From assembly GCA_017434775.1 (NCBI GenBank), contig JAFSGG010000011.1, positions 1-32,645 of the forward strand: a stretch of DNA of 32,645 bases, read 5' to 3'. The notes under the pieces are model-generated. The model saw only the letters and a list, made by a program, of their open reading frames with translations, ran no database searches and was not told the origin of the DNA. Positions within the stretch are counted from its first letter, which is position 1, and the number at the start of each line of letters is the position of its first letter. This stretch comes from Clostridia bacterium (GTDB lineage: Bacteria; Bacillota; Clostridia; Christensenellales; Aristaeellaceae). Shown here in pieces: positions 6,242 to 15,436 of this stretch. The position numbers and the translations under genes were made by a program.

Positions 6242-8206
6242 TTATTTCTTTTTCGCTTTTTTCTTTACCTTGAAATACACCGTGGACAAGGGCGGCACAC
6301 ATACATTGCAGCTGTAAGGCAGATCATTGCAGGGCACTTCCTCCGCCCGGATGGTCCAGGCATTGTACTGATTGCTGCCGGAGAATTCTTCCCTGTCGGA
6401 ATTGAGCACTTCCGTCAGTTCGCAATCATAGGGCAGGCCGATGCGGTACTGGCCATGGAACTGGGGCGTGAAATTGGTAACGCTCACAATGGGCGTATGC
6501 TTACCGGCGGAACGCATGAAAGCCAGAATGCTGTTATCCGCATCGTTCACACTGAGCCACTTGAATCCGTCCCAGCTGTCGTCCACCATATACATAGCCG
6601 GATGGCTGCGGTAGAATTTATTCAGCTTCTCCACATACTTTTGCATCTGCGGATGCCTGTCATAAGCCAGCAGGAACCAATCCAGCTCAATATCGTCCTT
6701 CCATTCGATATAGTGGCCGAATTCGCCGCCCATGAACAAAAGCTTCTTGCCGGGGTGGGCCATGGTGTAGCCGTACAGCGCTCTGAGCCCTGCAAACTTC
6801 TGCCACAGATCGCCGGGGTTTTTATCCAGCATGGAATGCTTGCCATGCACCACTTCATCATGGGAAAAGGGCAGCACATAGCTTTCCGAAAACGCATAGT
6901 AGAGAGAAAACGTCATTTTATCATGGTGATACTTGCGGTAGACGGGATCCTTTTCGATGTAGAACAGGGTATCGTTCATCCAGCCCATATTCCACTTGAA
7001 CCCAAAGCCCAGGCCGCCCATATCCGTGGGTTTTGTTACCATGGGCCAGGCGGTGGCTTCCTCGGCGATCATCATGATACCGGGGCATTCCCGGTACGCC
7101 GCCGCATTGAGCCGGCGGATGAAATCAATGGCCTCATAGTTTTCCTTGCCGCCATCCCGGTTGGGCGTCCAATTTCCGTCTTCCTTGCAGAAATTGTGGT
7201 AGAGCATGCAGCTCACCGCATCGCAGCGCAGGCCGTCTGCATGGTATTCCTTCAGCCAGAACAAAGCATTGCTGGTAAGGAAAGAGCACACTTCCCCCCG
7301 GCCATAGTCAAACAACATGGTTCCCCACTGGGGCATCTCTCCCCGCAAGGGATCAGGGTGTTCATAGCAGGGTGTGCCGTCAAACCGGCGCAGGCCGATT
7401 TCGTCCCGGGGAAAATGGGCCGGCACCCAGTCCAATATCACGCCGATGCCGGCCCGGTGCAGCCGGTCGATCAGTTCCTTCAGGCCGTCCGGATCACCAT
7501 ATCGGGCGGTGGGGCTGAAATACCCCGTTACCTGATACCCCCAGCTGCCGTCAAAGGGATGTTCCATTACCGGCAAAAATTCCACATGGGTGTACCCCAT
7601 CTTTTTCACATAGGGCACCAGCCTGTCCGCTATTTCGGGATAGGTGTAAAACACTTCCGGCGCCGGCTGCCGCCAGGTGCCCAGATGCATTTCGTATATA
7701 TTCACGGGGCTGCGGTAAGCGTTCCATTCCTTACGCTTTTCCATCCAGGCATCATCCTGCCACTGATAGGCACTCATGTTCCACAGCCGGTTGGCTGTAT
7801 TGGGCCGGCATTCGGTGGAAAAACCATAGGGATCGCCCCGGTAATGCCATACGTTATCGGCTCCCAAAATGGCATACTTGTAGCTTTTCAGTTTTTCATC
7901 CGCATCGGGATAATTGTATTTTTCCGGGTCGCTTTCCGCGGAAAAAACAGAGGCCGGCAGCCGCAATTCCCAGATGCCGTCATACTGCTTTTCCATGGGG
8001 TAGCGTTCTGCTTCCCAACCCGAAAATTCCCCAGTCAGGCATACTTTGATGGCATTGGGCGCCCACACGGCAAAATGCCAGTGCAGCTTTTCATCCTGCC
8101 ACACCGGGTGTGCTCCCAGATATTCATACGCTCTTTCAGAGTAACCGGCATGAAACCGGTCACGCTCCTGTGCATCAGGTGGATTGTACCACACGGTTTT
8201 ATTCAT
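6242..8206 (-). CDS. glgB: 1,4-alpha-glucan branching enzyme GlgB
   Basis: This 654-residue GH13 enzyme cuts alpha-1,4 chains and rejoins them as alpha-1,6 branches. The N-terminal CBM48-like part holds 'HFAVWAPNAIKVCLTGEFSG'. The GH13 motifs follow: 'VILDWVPAHFPRD', 'DGLRCDAVSCMLY' with nucleophile D329, 'IAEEATAWP' with acid/base E382, and 'LPFSHDEVVHGK' with the transition-state Asp. The C-terminal all-beta domain is present. The SD AAAGGAGG directly abuts the ATG, a very short spacing; no better in-frame start is seen. It is the first gene of the glycogen group and is transcribed from 8243-8271, divergent from the glucan synthase gene. Confidence 0.97.
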   Translation of the reverse strand: MNKTVWYNPPDAQERDRFHAGYSERAYEYLGAHPVWQDEKLHWHFAVWAPNAIKVCLTGEFSGWEAERYPMEKQYDGIWELRLPASVFSAESDPEKYNYPDADEKLKSYKYAILGADNVWHYRGDPYGFSTECRPNTANRLWNMSAYQWQDDAWMEKRKEWNAYRSPVNIYEMHLGTWRQPAPEVFYTYPEIADRLVPYVKKMGYTHVEFLPVMEHPFDGSWGYQVTGYFSPTARYGDPDGLKELIDRLHRAGIGVILDWVPAHFPRDEIGLRRFDGTPCYEHPDPLRGEMPQWGTMLFDYGRGEVCSFLTSNALFWLKEYHADGLRCDAVSCMLYHNFCKEDGNWTPNRDGGKENYEAIDFIRRLNAAAYRECPGIMMIAEEATAWPMVTKPTDMGGLGFGFKWNMGWMNDTLFYIEKDPVYRKYHHDKMTFSLYYAFSESYVLPFSHDEVVHGKHSMLDKNPGDLWQKFAGLRALYGYTMAHPGKKLLFMGGEFGHYIEWKDDIELDWFLLAYDRHPQMQKYVEKLNKFYRSHPAMYMVDDSWDGFKWLSVNDADNSILAFMRSAGKHTPIVSVTNFTPQFHGQYRIGLPYDCELTEVLNSDREEFSGSNQYNAWTIRAEEVPCNDLPYSCNVCVPPLSTVYFKVKKKAKKK

Positions 8207-8242
8207 CCTCCTTTATGCGTTGTTTGATTTTCTCTGTTTTTC

Positions 8243-8271
8243 ATTATACCATACTCCCGGCAAAAATTCCA
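8243..8271 (-). promoter_or_regulatory. Promoter of glgB (glycogen group)
   Basis: TATAAT at 8243-8248 on the minus strand, preceded by TGG (extended -10), with a weak TGGAAT at -35 after 17 nt. A weak plus-strand promoter for the divergent gene may overlap it (TTGATT at 8224, 17 nt, TACCAT at 8247). Confidence 0.65.
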
Positions 8272-8331
8272 GTAATTTATTTGGCATTTCCGCACACACT
8301 AACAAAAAATCATGTGTCCGGAGGTTTTTTT

Positions 8332-11300
8332 ATGCCTTTTCCCTTTTTCCCTTCTGCAAGGCGGCTGCAGGCCCCCATGGCGTTTCAGAAACGGCTGTTC
8401 CGGCTGATGAAGCATCCGGCTGTATCCCGGGAAAACACAAGCGGCGCTCTGCAGGCAATGGCTGATGACGCAGCCTTTCTGCACAACCGCTTTTTATCCC
8501 TCAGACGGGAATTGAACGCCTGTCCGCTTCTGCCATTCCGCGAAAAAGTGCCCCGTCTTCTTTCGGCTGCCCGGCAGATCATTTCCGCCCTGCCCCTGAC
8601 TCCGGGCGGCATTCTGCGCACCTTCCGGGCCTGTTACGAAGATGCGGAGCCCCTCACCCGGGAAATTGATTACCTGTCCCAGGCAATTGCCTGCGCCTTG
8701 TTTGAAAAGCTCTCGGATACAATGGAAAAAGCCATGCAGCCCATGGATGAAGCAGCGGCTCTTCAATGCCATCAGGAAACGGCGCTGCTCATCCAGGCCC
8801 TGCACGCCCTGCCCCGTCTGCCCATGGATACCCTGCAGGAACATTTGTCTGCGGTGGCGCAGGTGCTGCGCAAAGAAGAAACCTACCGCCGGATGGACAG
8901 GGAAAGCAGGCGGTATTATATCGCCTGCGTGTGCCATATTGCCCGGAAATGGAACCTTTCCGAAACGGCCGTTGCCCGGGCTGCCCTGACCCTCACCGAA
9001 GGCAAGGAAGGGGCGGAAAAGGAAGCGGGGTATTACCTGACGGAGCAGCCGGAAAAAATCGCCGCTTATCTGATGAAAACCGCTTTCCCCAAAAATTTCC
9101 GCCGGAAAACCATCCGCTATCTGCTGCCGCTGTTTCTTTCAGCCGGTTTATTTGCCCTGCTGTTTTTCCTGCTGAAAGCACCTGTTTTGCTTTTTCCTTT
9201 CGCCGTGCTTGCCTTTTCTGAACATACACGATGCCTGTATTACCGTCTGCTGCGCCGCCTGTATCCGCCCCGGATGCTGCCGAGGCTGCAAAAGCGGTAC
9301 ATCGAAAAGGAGCGTCTGCTGGTGGTGGTGCCCACCCTGCTCACCGATGAAAAACAAGCCCTTCAGATGGCCCGTCAGTTGCAAATCCTTCGCGCCGCTA
9401 CCCCCCACGCTCATTTCATGCTGCTGGGGGATTTTGCGGACAGTGCCCAGCATTTGTCTGCGGAAGATGAAGATACCTGCCGCATGGCAGCCGCCGCTGT
9501 GGAAGAAATGAACCGGCAGAAAAACGGTACCTTCTATTACCTGCACCGGCAGCGCAGATGGGACGAAAAGCAGCAGCTTTTCACCGGCCGGGAACGCAAG
9601 CGCGGTGCACTGGAAGCACTGAATCTGCTGCTGACCGGTGCCGAATGCCCGGATGAATTCTTCTATGCTTCCCATCCCCTGAACCGCCTGAAAAATGCCT
9701 ATGATACCGTCATCACCCTGGATGCGGATACCTTTCTGCCCCCTGGCGCTGCAGCCAAACTGCAGGGTGCCCTTGCCCATCCCCTGCAAAAGGGGCGGAT
9801 CAACGTCATTCAGCCCCGGATGGCCACCCTGCAAATGGATATCCGTACACGCACCCAGGCTTTCTTCACATCATCCGGCGCAGTGGACAGCTACCACACC
9901 TTCGTCCAGAATGTGTATCAGGATGTTTTTGGCCGGGGTTCCTTTACCGGCAAGGGCATTTACCGCCCGGCAGAATTCCTTGCCGCCACCAAAGAAAAAC
10001 TGCCATCCGGCCGCATCCTCAGCCACGATCTGATCGAAGGGGAATTGGCCGGGGCCGCCATGGCAGAAGATATTGTGCTCTTTGACACCCAGCCCACCCG
10101 GGTTTCCGGCTGGCAAAAACGGCTGCATCGCTGGACCCGGGGCGACTGGCAGCTGCTGCCTTTTCTGAAAGATACATCCCTTTCTCTCCTGTCCCGATGG
10201 AAAATATATGATAATCTGCGTTCTTCCCTGGTACCCCTGAGTGAGATGATTCTGATGCTTGTGGGTGCTTTATTGCAAAACCCTTTTCTCATGCTGTTGG
10301 GGCTTCCCTACCCCTTCCGCGGCCTGCTGCGGCGGCTGATCACCCTGCCCGGCAAAGCCCTGACTCAGCTGGACGCCGCCTGCCGTGCGGTATACCGGCT
10401 GTTCATCAGCCGGAAAAATTTGCTTTCCTGGGTGACCGCCTCCCAGGCAGAAAGCAGCATGGGACTGAATATTCCCAGCACCGCCGTGATGCTGGCAAGC
10501 GGCCTTTTCATGCTCATCCTGTCCCTTCTGCCCGGCGGTGTGCTGCCTGCGCTGATTCCGGGCGCACTGTGGCTTGTATCCCCCCTGTTGGTACCCTTCA
10601 TGGATCAGCCAAAACGCACGCTGCCGGAATTAACAGAGGAAGAAAAAGAAAGCGTACGCGTCCTCTGCCGGGATACCTGGCACTTTTTTGAAAAGCATGT
10701 ACACAGCCGCACCTTCTTCCTGCCGCCGGATAATGTGCAGCTGAACCCGGAAAAAGGCCCGGCCCTGCGCACTTCCCCCACCAATATCGGCCTGTATCTT
10801 CTGTCCGCCCTGGCCGCCCGGGAGATGGGCATCATCACCTCCGCCCAGATGGCGCGCCGCATGCTGGATACCGTGGAAACCCTGGAAAAGATGGAAAAAT
10901 GGCAAGGCCATCTCTACAACTGGTATGATCTGAATACCCTGAATCCTCTGTCGCCCAAGTTTGTTTCCACCGTGGATTCCGGCAATCTCTGCGGCTGCCT
11001 GATGGCCTGTGCCCAAGGGGTTCGCGCCCATCTGACGGAATTGGGCGATGCCTTTCATTCCCTGCCGGAAAGGCTGGATCATCTGGCAAAGGGAATGAAT
11101 TTCCGAAAACTCTATGATCCAGACCTTTCCTTGTTTTTTATCGGCTTTGATGCAGAAGCAAACACCCACGCTCCCAGCCATTATGATCTTTTGGCCAGCG
11201 AATGCCGCCTCACTTCCTTTATCGCCGTGATGCAGCGGCAGGTGCCCTTGAAGCACTGGTTTTCCCTGGGCAGGCAGACCGTGCGCCGGGGCGGCGGTGC

Positions 11301-14300
11301 AGCGCTCATTTCCTGGGGCGGCACGGCCTTTGAATACCTGATGCCCCTGCTGCTCATGCCCCTGTACCCCAACACCCTGCTCCATGATGGCTGCACAAGC
11401 GCCGTCCGTGCCCAGATCGCCCACGAGAAAAACCGACCCTTCGGCATCAGCGAAAGCGGCTATTACGCCTTTGACACGGAAATGCAGTACCAGTACCGCA
11501 CTTTCGGCCTGCCCTCCCTGTCCCTTTCCGGCCGCTCCGGCGGCCATGTGATTGCCCCTTATGCTTCCATGCTTGCCCTGCCCTTCTTTCCAAGGGCTGC
11601 CATCCGCAATCTCAAATGGATGCGGCGGCTTTCCTGGTATTCGGAAGACGGGCTGTATGAAGCTGCGGACTATACCCCCACCCGGCTGGAACAAATGCCC
11701 AGGCTGGTGGAAAGCCATATGGCCCACCATCAGGGGATGATATTATGTGCCGGATGCAATCTGCTCACTTCCTTTTCCCTGGTACGCCATTTTATGCAGC
11801 CAGCCGCCGCCCGGGCATACAGTTATCTGCTCTGCGAAGGGAAGCAGTCCTTGCCGCCCCTGTCCCCGGCACTGCCTGCACTCCCCCCGCCTTCTCCGTC
11901 CGTTCCTGATTTCAGATGGACGGCCAAGCCCATGGATGCCCACGCACTCAGCGGAAGCGGCACCTGCTGGCTCATCAACCATCAGGGAAACGGCGTGCTC
12001 CTCAGCCACGACAGGCTGTGGACCCGCTTTTTCCCGGATGCGCCCTGCGGCCCTCAGTTTTACCTGCGCAATGTGCAGACGGGCGCCTGCATCCGCCCGC
12101 AGGCGCAGGGCAATCTGCTTTTTGAAAACGGCTGCGTCCGCATGCCCCTCCATGCTTTCCATACAGAGGGGGAAATGCGCTTTTTTGTGCTGCCCTTAAA
12201 CGGCCATGCCGTGGCTGATATCCGGCTGACCAACCGAAACACCCTGGATGCGGAGCTGGAAGTGATCTCCTTTCTGGAAACGGCCCGTACCGGCTATTTT
12301 GAAGATGCTGCCCATCCCCATTTTCGGGATCTTTCCATCCTGACGGAACCCTTCGGCGACGACGGCATCCTTTGCCGCAGGCTATCAGACAAAGTACAGC
12401 CCCTGCTTCTCCACCGGCTGCTGGGGCCGGTGCAGAGCCTCCGGCGGCAAGGAGACCGGCTGTTGTTTCTGGGCCGGAAAGGCACCTATGATTCCCCGGA
12501 GCAAACCACCCGACCCGCTGAAAAATGCCGCTTCCGCACCGGGGCCACCATCGCTCCCTGCCTGTCCCTGCGGGGGCTTATTCGCCTGCGTCCCGGAGAA
12601 AGCGTTCATTTGCAGTTCATTACTGCCGAATACGCCCTGGAAGCGGATATCCCGCCCAACAGACAGCTACTGCCGGAAGCTGCGCTGATGCTGGCTGCCG
12701 AAAAGGCCGCCATGACACTGCAATTCTTGCAAATCAAAGCAGAATCGATCCCACTCTACATGAAAATGCAGGGGGCGCTTTGCTTTGGCACGCTCTTATC
12801 GCACGGAACCCAGGCTGCCCCTTCCCTTGATAGCCTGTGGCGAAACGGCATTTCCGGCCGGGAGCCCCTTTGCACCGTATACCTGAAAGAAGCGGATAAA
12901 CCCCTGATCCGCCATGCCCTGCTATCGCATATCCTGATGGAAGAAAGCGGCGTGAAAACGGTGCTCCTGTTTGTATGCGATGAAGGCGCAGAAAAATACC
13001 TGACCCCGGTACAAACAGCCGTCCGGGAGGTGATGGACAGCCTGCACGGCTGCAGGGAGCGGATTGTGATCACAGCCGGAAAAGAGGCAGAGGCCATTCA
13101 AATAAAACCCATGAGCCGGCTGTATCTGAAAAGCGGCGCTCCTCTTTCCGAACAGCTGGCTGCCCTGCCGGCACCGCCGCATTCTGCGCCTGTGCCGCCG
13201 GCCGGCGCAGCACCCTTGCCTCCGCCGCTCGCCTGTCAAAACCCCTGCGGCGGCTTCACCGAGGAAGGGGATTACTGCATCTTTGCCCCCACCCCTGCCC
13301 CCTGGCACAATCTGCTGATTGGGCAGCGGTTTGGCACCCTGGTGTGTGAAAATGCCATCCTTCATTCCTTCTGCGATAACAGCCACCTGAACCGCTTTAC
13401 CCGGAAAGCAGCCGACGTGCACCGGCCCGAATGCGCCGAAATGTATACCCTTTCGGACGATGAAGGCCATGCTTTCTCCCTGACCGGCGGCTTGTGTTTC
13501 CACCAGCCCGGGGTAACGGAATATCATTCCCTGCCCCTTGGCGTGAAAGCAAAACTGACCCTTTGCAGTCACCCGGAACGGCCATCCGGTCTCCGGCTGA
13601 TCACCCTGCAGGCGGAAGAAAACCGCTCCCTTACCCTCACCTGCACCCTGCATTTTGCAAGGAACTGTCTTCTGCACAAACGGCCGGGGCAGCAGATGAT
13701 CCTTGCCCAAAGCATCGCTTTCCCCGGCTGCGCCTTTGTGTTCATGCCGGAGGGAGAAGAAGCATCTATCCAAAACAACACCGTCGTTCTGCGCTGCCGC
13801 ATTTTTCTTGGGCGCCGTAAAAGCCAGTCCATCCCCCTGTATCTTGGCTGGGCGCAGCAGGAGGAAGAGGCCGTCTGCCTGGCCGCCGCTCTCTTGCAGC
13901 AAAGCCCGGCCGGTTTTCTTCGCAGCACCCAGGTATTCTGGCAGCAGCAATTGGAAAAACTCTTGCTCTTTGGCGCTGCGCCCTGGCTTTGTGTGTACAT
14001 GAACCGCTGGCTGCCTTACCAAACCCTCTCTGCCCGGCTGATGGGCCGCACCGGCCCCTATCAGGATGGCGGTGCGTTCGGCTTCCGGGATCAATTGCAG
14101 GATCTGCTCTGCTGCCTGCATACACAGCCGGAAAAAGCCCGGGATCATCTGCTGCTTTTTGCTGCCCATCAGTTTCCGGAAGGGGATGTGCAGCACTGGT
14201 GGCATCCGCCCCGTACCGGCGTTCGCACCCGCATCAGCGATGACAAACTGTTTTTGCCCTTCCTCGCCGCTGTGTATGTGCAGATCACCGGGGATGAAGC

Positions 14301-15390
14301 AATCCTTTCGGAACAGGTACCTTTCCTTCTCTCTCCTCCCTTAAAGGAAAACGAACACGACCGTTACGAAACCCCGGAAATATCCCGGCACACCGCCTCC
14401 CTGATGGAACACTGCCTGCTGGCTATTGCCAGCGTGAATCTCGGCTCTCACGGCATTCCCCTGATGGGCAGCGGCGACTGGAACGACGGCATGGACAAAG
14501 TGGAAGGCGAAAGCGTATGGCTGGGGTTTTTCCTGTGTTTGGTGTACCGGATGTTTTCTCCCCTGTGTTCCCCGGAAACAGCGCAAAAATACATGCAAAA
14601 ACGTACAACCCTTCTTACAGCCCTGGAAAGTGCTTGGACGGGGCAATGGTATCTGCGCGCCTGGTACAAAGACGGCGAACCTCTGGCCGGTCCCCATACC
14701 CATCCGCCCCGGATTGACCTGATCACCCAGGCCTTCGCCTGCCTTGCCGGTGCCCCCCGGGATCATGCCCGGCAAGCTCTTTCCCAGGCCGTGCAAAAAT
14801 TGTACAAACAAGAGGACGGCATGGTGCTGCTATTGGATCCGCCCTTTACGCCGGTGGAAAAAGCCGGCTACATCGGCCATTATGTACCGGGGGTACGGGA
14901 AAACGGCGGCCAGTACACCCATGCCGTACCCTGGCTGATCATGGCATTGTGCAACGTGGGCGAAAGCCGCCTGGCCTGGCAGATGGCCCGGGATATCCTG
15001 CCCCTTTTCCATACCGATACGGAAGAGAAACTTCGCCGCTACCGGCTGGAGCCCTATGTGCTGTGCGGCGACGTATACGCCGGGGAAAACCGGGGCCGGG
15101 GCGGCTGGAGCTGGTACACCGGCAGCGCTGCCTGGCTGTATTATGCCATCCTCACTCATCTGCTGGGCTTTGAAAAGCGGGGAAACAAGGTGCGCCTTGT
15201 TCCCTGCCCCATGGAGAACGCAGAAGAATTCACGCTGGTGTACCAATGGGAAAATACCGCCTTCCACCTCACAGCCTCTCCGGATGTACCCTTTGCTACC
15301 CTGGACGGCGAGAAGCTGAAAGACGGCTGGGCCGCGCTTGTTCCCGATCATCGCACCCACGAAATGCGTTTCCCCTGGCGAAAAGTATGA
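8332..15390 (+). CDS. Cyclic beta-1,2-glucan synthase-like protein (GT84 + GH189 + GH94)
   Basis: This 2352-residue membrane protein has the domain order of NdvB/Cgs enzymes, which build beta-1,2-glucan from UDP-glucose and close it into a ring. Hydrophobic segments lie near residues 261-297, 630-660 and 715-760. The glycosyltransferase part has 'VITLDADTF' (D464, D466), 'MAEDIVLFD' (E579, D580) and 'RLHRWTRGDWQ' (R600-W601). The middle region, 'TSPTNIGLYLLS', 'YNWYDLNTLNPL' and 'VSTVDSGNL' (D882), matches the cyclising transglycosylase (GH189). The C-terminal region has the GH94 pattern 'GPYQDGGAFGFRDQLQD' and 'GSGDWNDGMD' with probable acid D2052; in known enzymes it trims chain length. Proteobacterial relatives are longer (about 2800). 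GGAGG lies 7 nt before ATG 8332; the open frame upstream has no SD. A bidirectional terminator follows. Confidence 0.88.
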   Translation: MPFPFFPSARRLQAPMAFQKRLFRLMKHPAVSRENTSGALQAMADDAAFLHNRFLSLRRELNACPLLPFREKVPRLLSAARQIISALPLTPGGILRTFRACYEDAEPLTREIDYLSQAIACALFEKLSDTMEKAMQPMDEAAALQCHQETALLIQALHALPRLPMDTLQEHLSAVAQVLRKEETYRRMDRESRRYYIACVCHIARKWNLSETAVARAALTLTEGKEGAEKEAGYYLTEQPEKIAAYLMKTAFPKNFRRKTIRYLLPLFLSAGLFALLFFLLKAPVLLFPFAVLAFSEHTRCLYYRLLRRLYPPRMLPRLQKRYIEKERLLVVVPTLLTDEKQALQMARQLQILRAATPHAHFMLLGDFADSAQHLSAEDEDTCRMAAAAVEEMNRQKNGTFYYLHRQRRWDEKQQLFTGRERKRGALEALNLLLTGAECPDEFFYASHPLNRLKNAYDTVITLDADTFLPPGAAAKLQGALAHPLQKGRINVIQPRMATLQMDIRTRTQAFFTSSGAVDSYHTFVQNVYQDVFGRGSFTGKGIYRPAEFLAATKEKLPSGRILSHDLIEGELAGAAMAEDIVLFDTQPTRVSGWQKRLHRWTRGDWQLLPFLKDTSLSLLSRWKIYDNLRSSLVPLSEMILMLVGALLQNPFLMLLGLPYPFRGLLRRLITLPGKALTQLDAACRAVYRLFISRKNLLSWVTASQAESSMGLNIPSTAVMLASGLFMLILSLLPGGVLPALIPGALWLVSPLLVPFMDQPKRTLPELTEEEKESVRVLCRDTWHFFEKHVHSRTFFLPPDNVQLNPEKGPALRTSPTNIGLYLLSALAAREMGIITSAQMARRMLDTVETLEKMEKWQGHLYNWYDLNTLNPLSPKFVSTVDSGNLCGCLMACAQGVRAHLTELGDAFHSLPERLDHLAKGMNFRKLYDPDLSLFFIGFDAEANTHAPSHYDLLASECRLTSFIAVMQRQVPLKHWFSLGRQTVRRGGGAALISWGGTAFEYLMPLLLMPLYPNTLLHDGCTSAVRAQIAHEKNRPFGISESGYYAFDTEMQYQYRTFGLPSLSLSGRSGGHVIAPYASMLALPFFPRAAIRNLKWMRRLSWYSEDGLYEAADYTPTRLEQMPRLVESHMAHHQGMILCAGCNLLTSFSLVRHFMQPAAARAYSYLLCEGKQSLPPLSPALPALPPPSPSVPDFRWTAKPMDAHALSGSGTCWLINHQGNGVLLSHDRLWTRFFPDAPCGPQFYLRNVQTGACIRPQAQGNLLFENGCVRMPLHAFHTEGEMRFFVLPLNGHAVADIRLTNRNTLDAELEVISFLETARTGYFEDAAHPHFRDLSILTEPFGDDGILCRRLSDKVQPLLLHRLLGPVQSLRRQGDRLLFLGRKGTYDSPEQTTRPAEKCRFRTGATIAPCLSLRGLIRLRPGESVHLQFITAEYALEADIPPNRQLLPEAALMLAAEKAAMTLQFLQIKAESIPLYMKMQGALCFGTLLSHGTQAAPSLDSLWRNGISGREPLCTVYLKEADKPLIRHALLSHILMEESGVKTVLLFVCDEGAEKYLTPVQTAVREVMDSLHGCRERIVITAGKEAEAIQIKPMSRLYLKSGAPLSEQLAALPAPPHSAPVPPAGAAPLPPPLACQNPCGGFTEEGDYCIFAPTPAPWHNLLIGQRFGTLVCENAILHSFCDNSHLNRFTRKAADVHRPECAEMYTLSDDEGHAFSLTGGLCFHQPGVTEYHSLPLGVKAKLTLCSHPERPSGLRLITLQAEENRSLTLTCTLHFARNCLLHKRPGQQMILAQSIAFPGCAFVFMPEGEEASIQNNTVVLRCRIFLGRRKSQSIPLYLGWAQQEEEAVCLAAALLQQSPAGFLRSTQVFWQQQLEKLLLFGAAPWLCVYMNRWLPYQTLSARLMGRTGPYQDGGAFGFRDQLQDLLCCLHTQPEKARDHLLLFAAHQFPEGDVQHWWHPPRTGVRTRISDDKLFLPFLAAVYVQITGDEAILSEQVPFLLSPPLKENEHDRYETPEISRHTASLMEHCLLAIASVNLGSHGIPLMGSGDWNDGMDKVEGESVWLGFFLCLVYRMFSPLCSPETAQKYMQKRTTLLTALESAWTGQWYLRAWYKDGEPLAGPHTHPPRIDLITQAFACLAGAPRDHARQALSQAVQKLYKQEDGMVLLLDPPFTPVEKAGYIGHYVPGVRENGGQYTHAVPWLIMALCNVGESRLAWQMARDILPLFHTDTEEKLRRYRLEPYVLCGDVYAGENRGRGGWSWYTGSAAWLYYAILTHLLGFEKRGNKVRLVPCPMENAEEFTLVYQWENTAFHLTASPDVPFATLDGEKLKDGWAALVPDHRTHEMRFPWRKV

Positions 15391-15394
15391 AAAA

Positions 15395-15422
15395 AGAGCA
15401 GCTCCGTTCACGGAACTGCTCT
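15395..15422. terminator. Bidirectional terminator between convergent genes
   Basis: AGAGCAGCTCCG-ttca-CGGAACTGCTCT, a 12-bp stem with one mismatch on the plus strand and a G-U pair on the minus strand. On the minus strand it is followed by six T residues and ends the MFS gene; on the plus strand by TCTTT and ends the glucan synthase gene. Confidence 0.85.
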
Positions 15423-15436
15423 TCTTTCAAGATGTT

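Noticed and set aside
6215-8227. Open frame of 670 codons on the plus strand
   Set aside because: Exact mirror of glgB, whose catalytic motifs are all on the minus strand; no SD and no domain in the plus-strand reading.
12922-14205. Open frame of 427 codons on the minus strand
   Set aside because: Antisense to the glucan synthase gene; no start signal and no recognisable domain.
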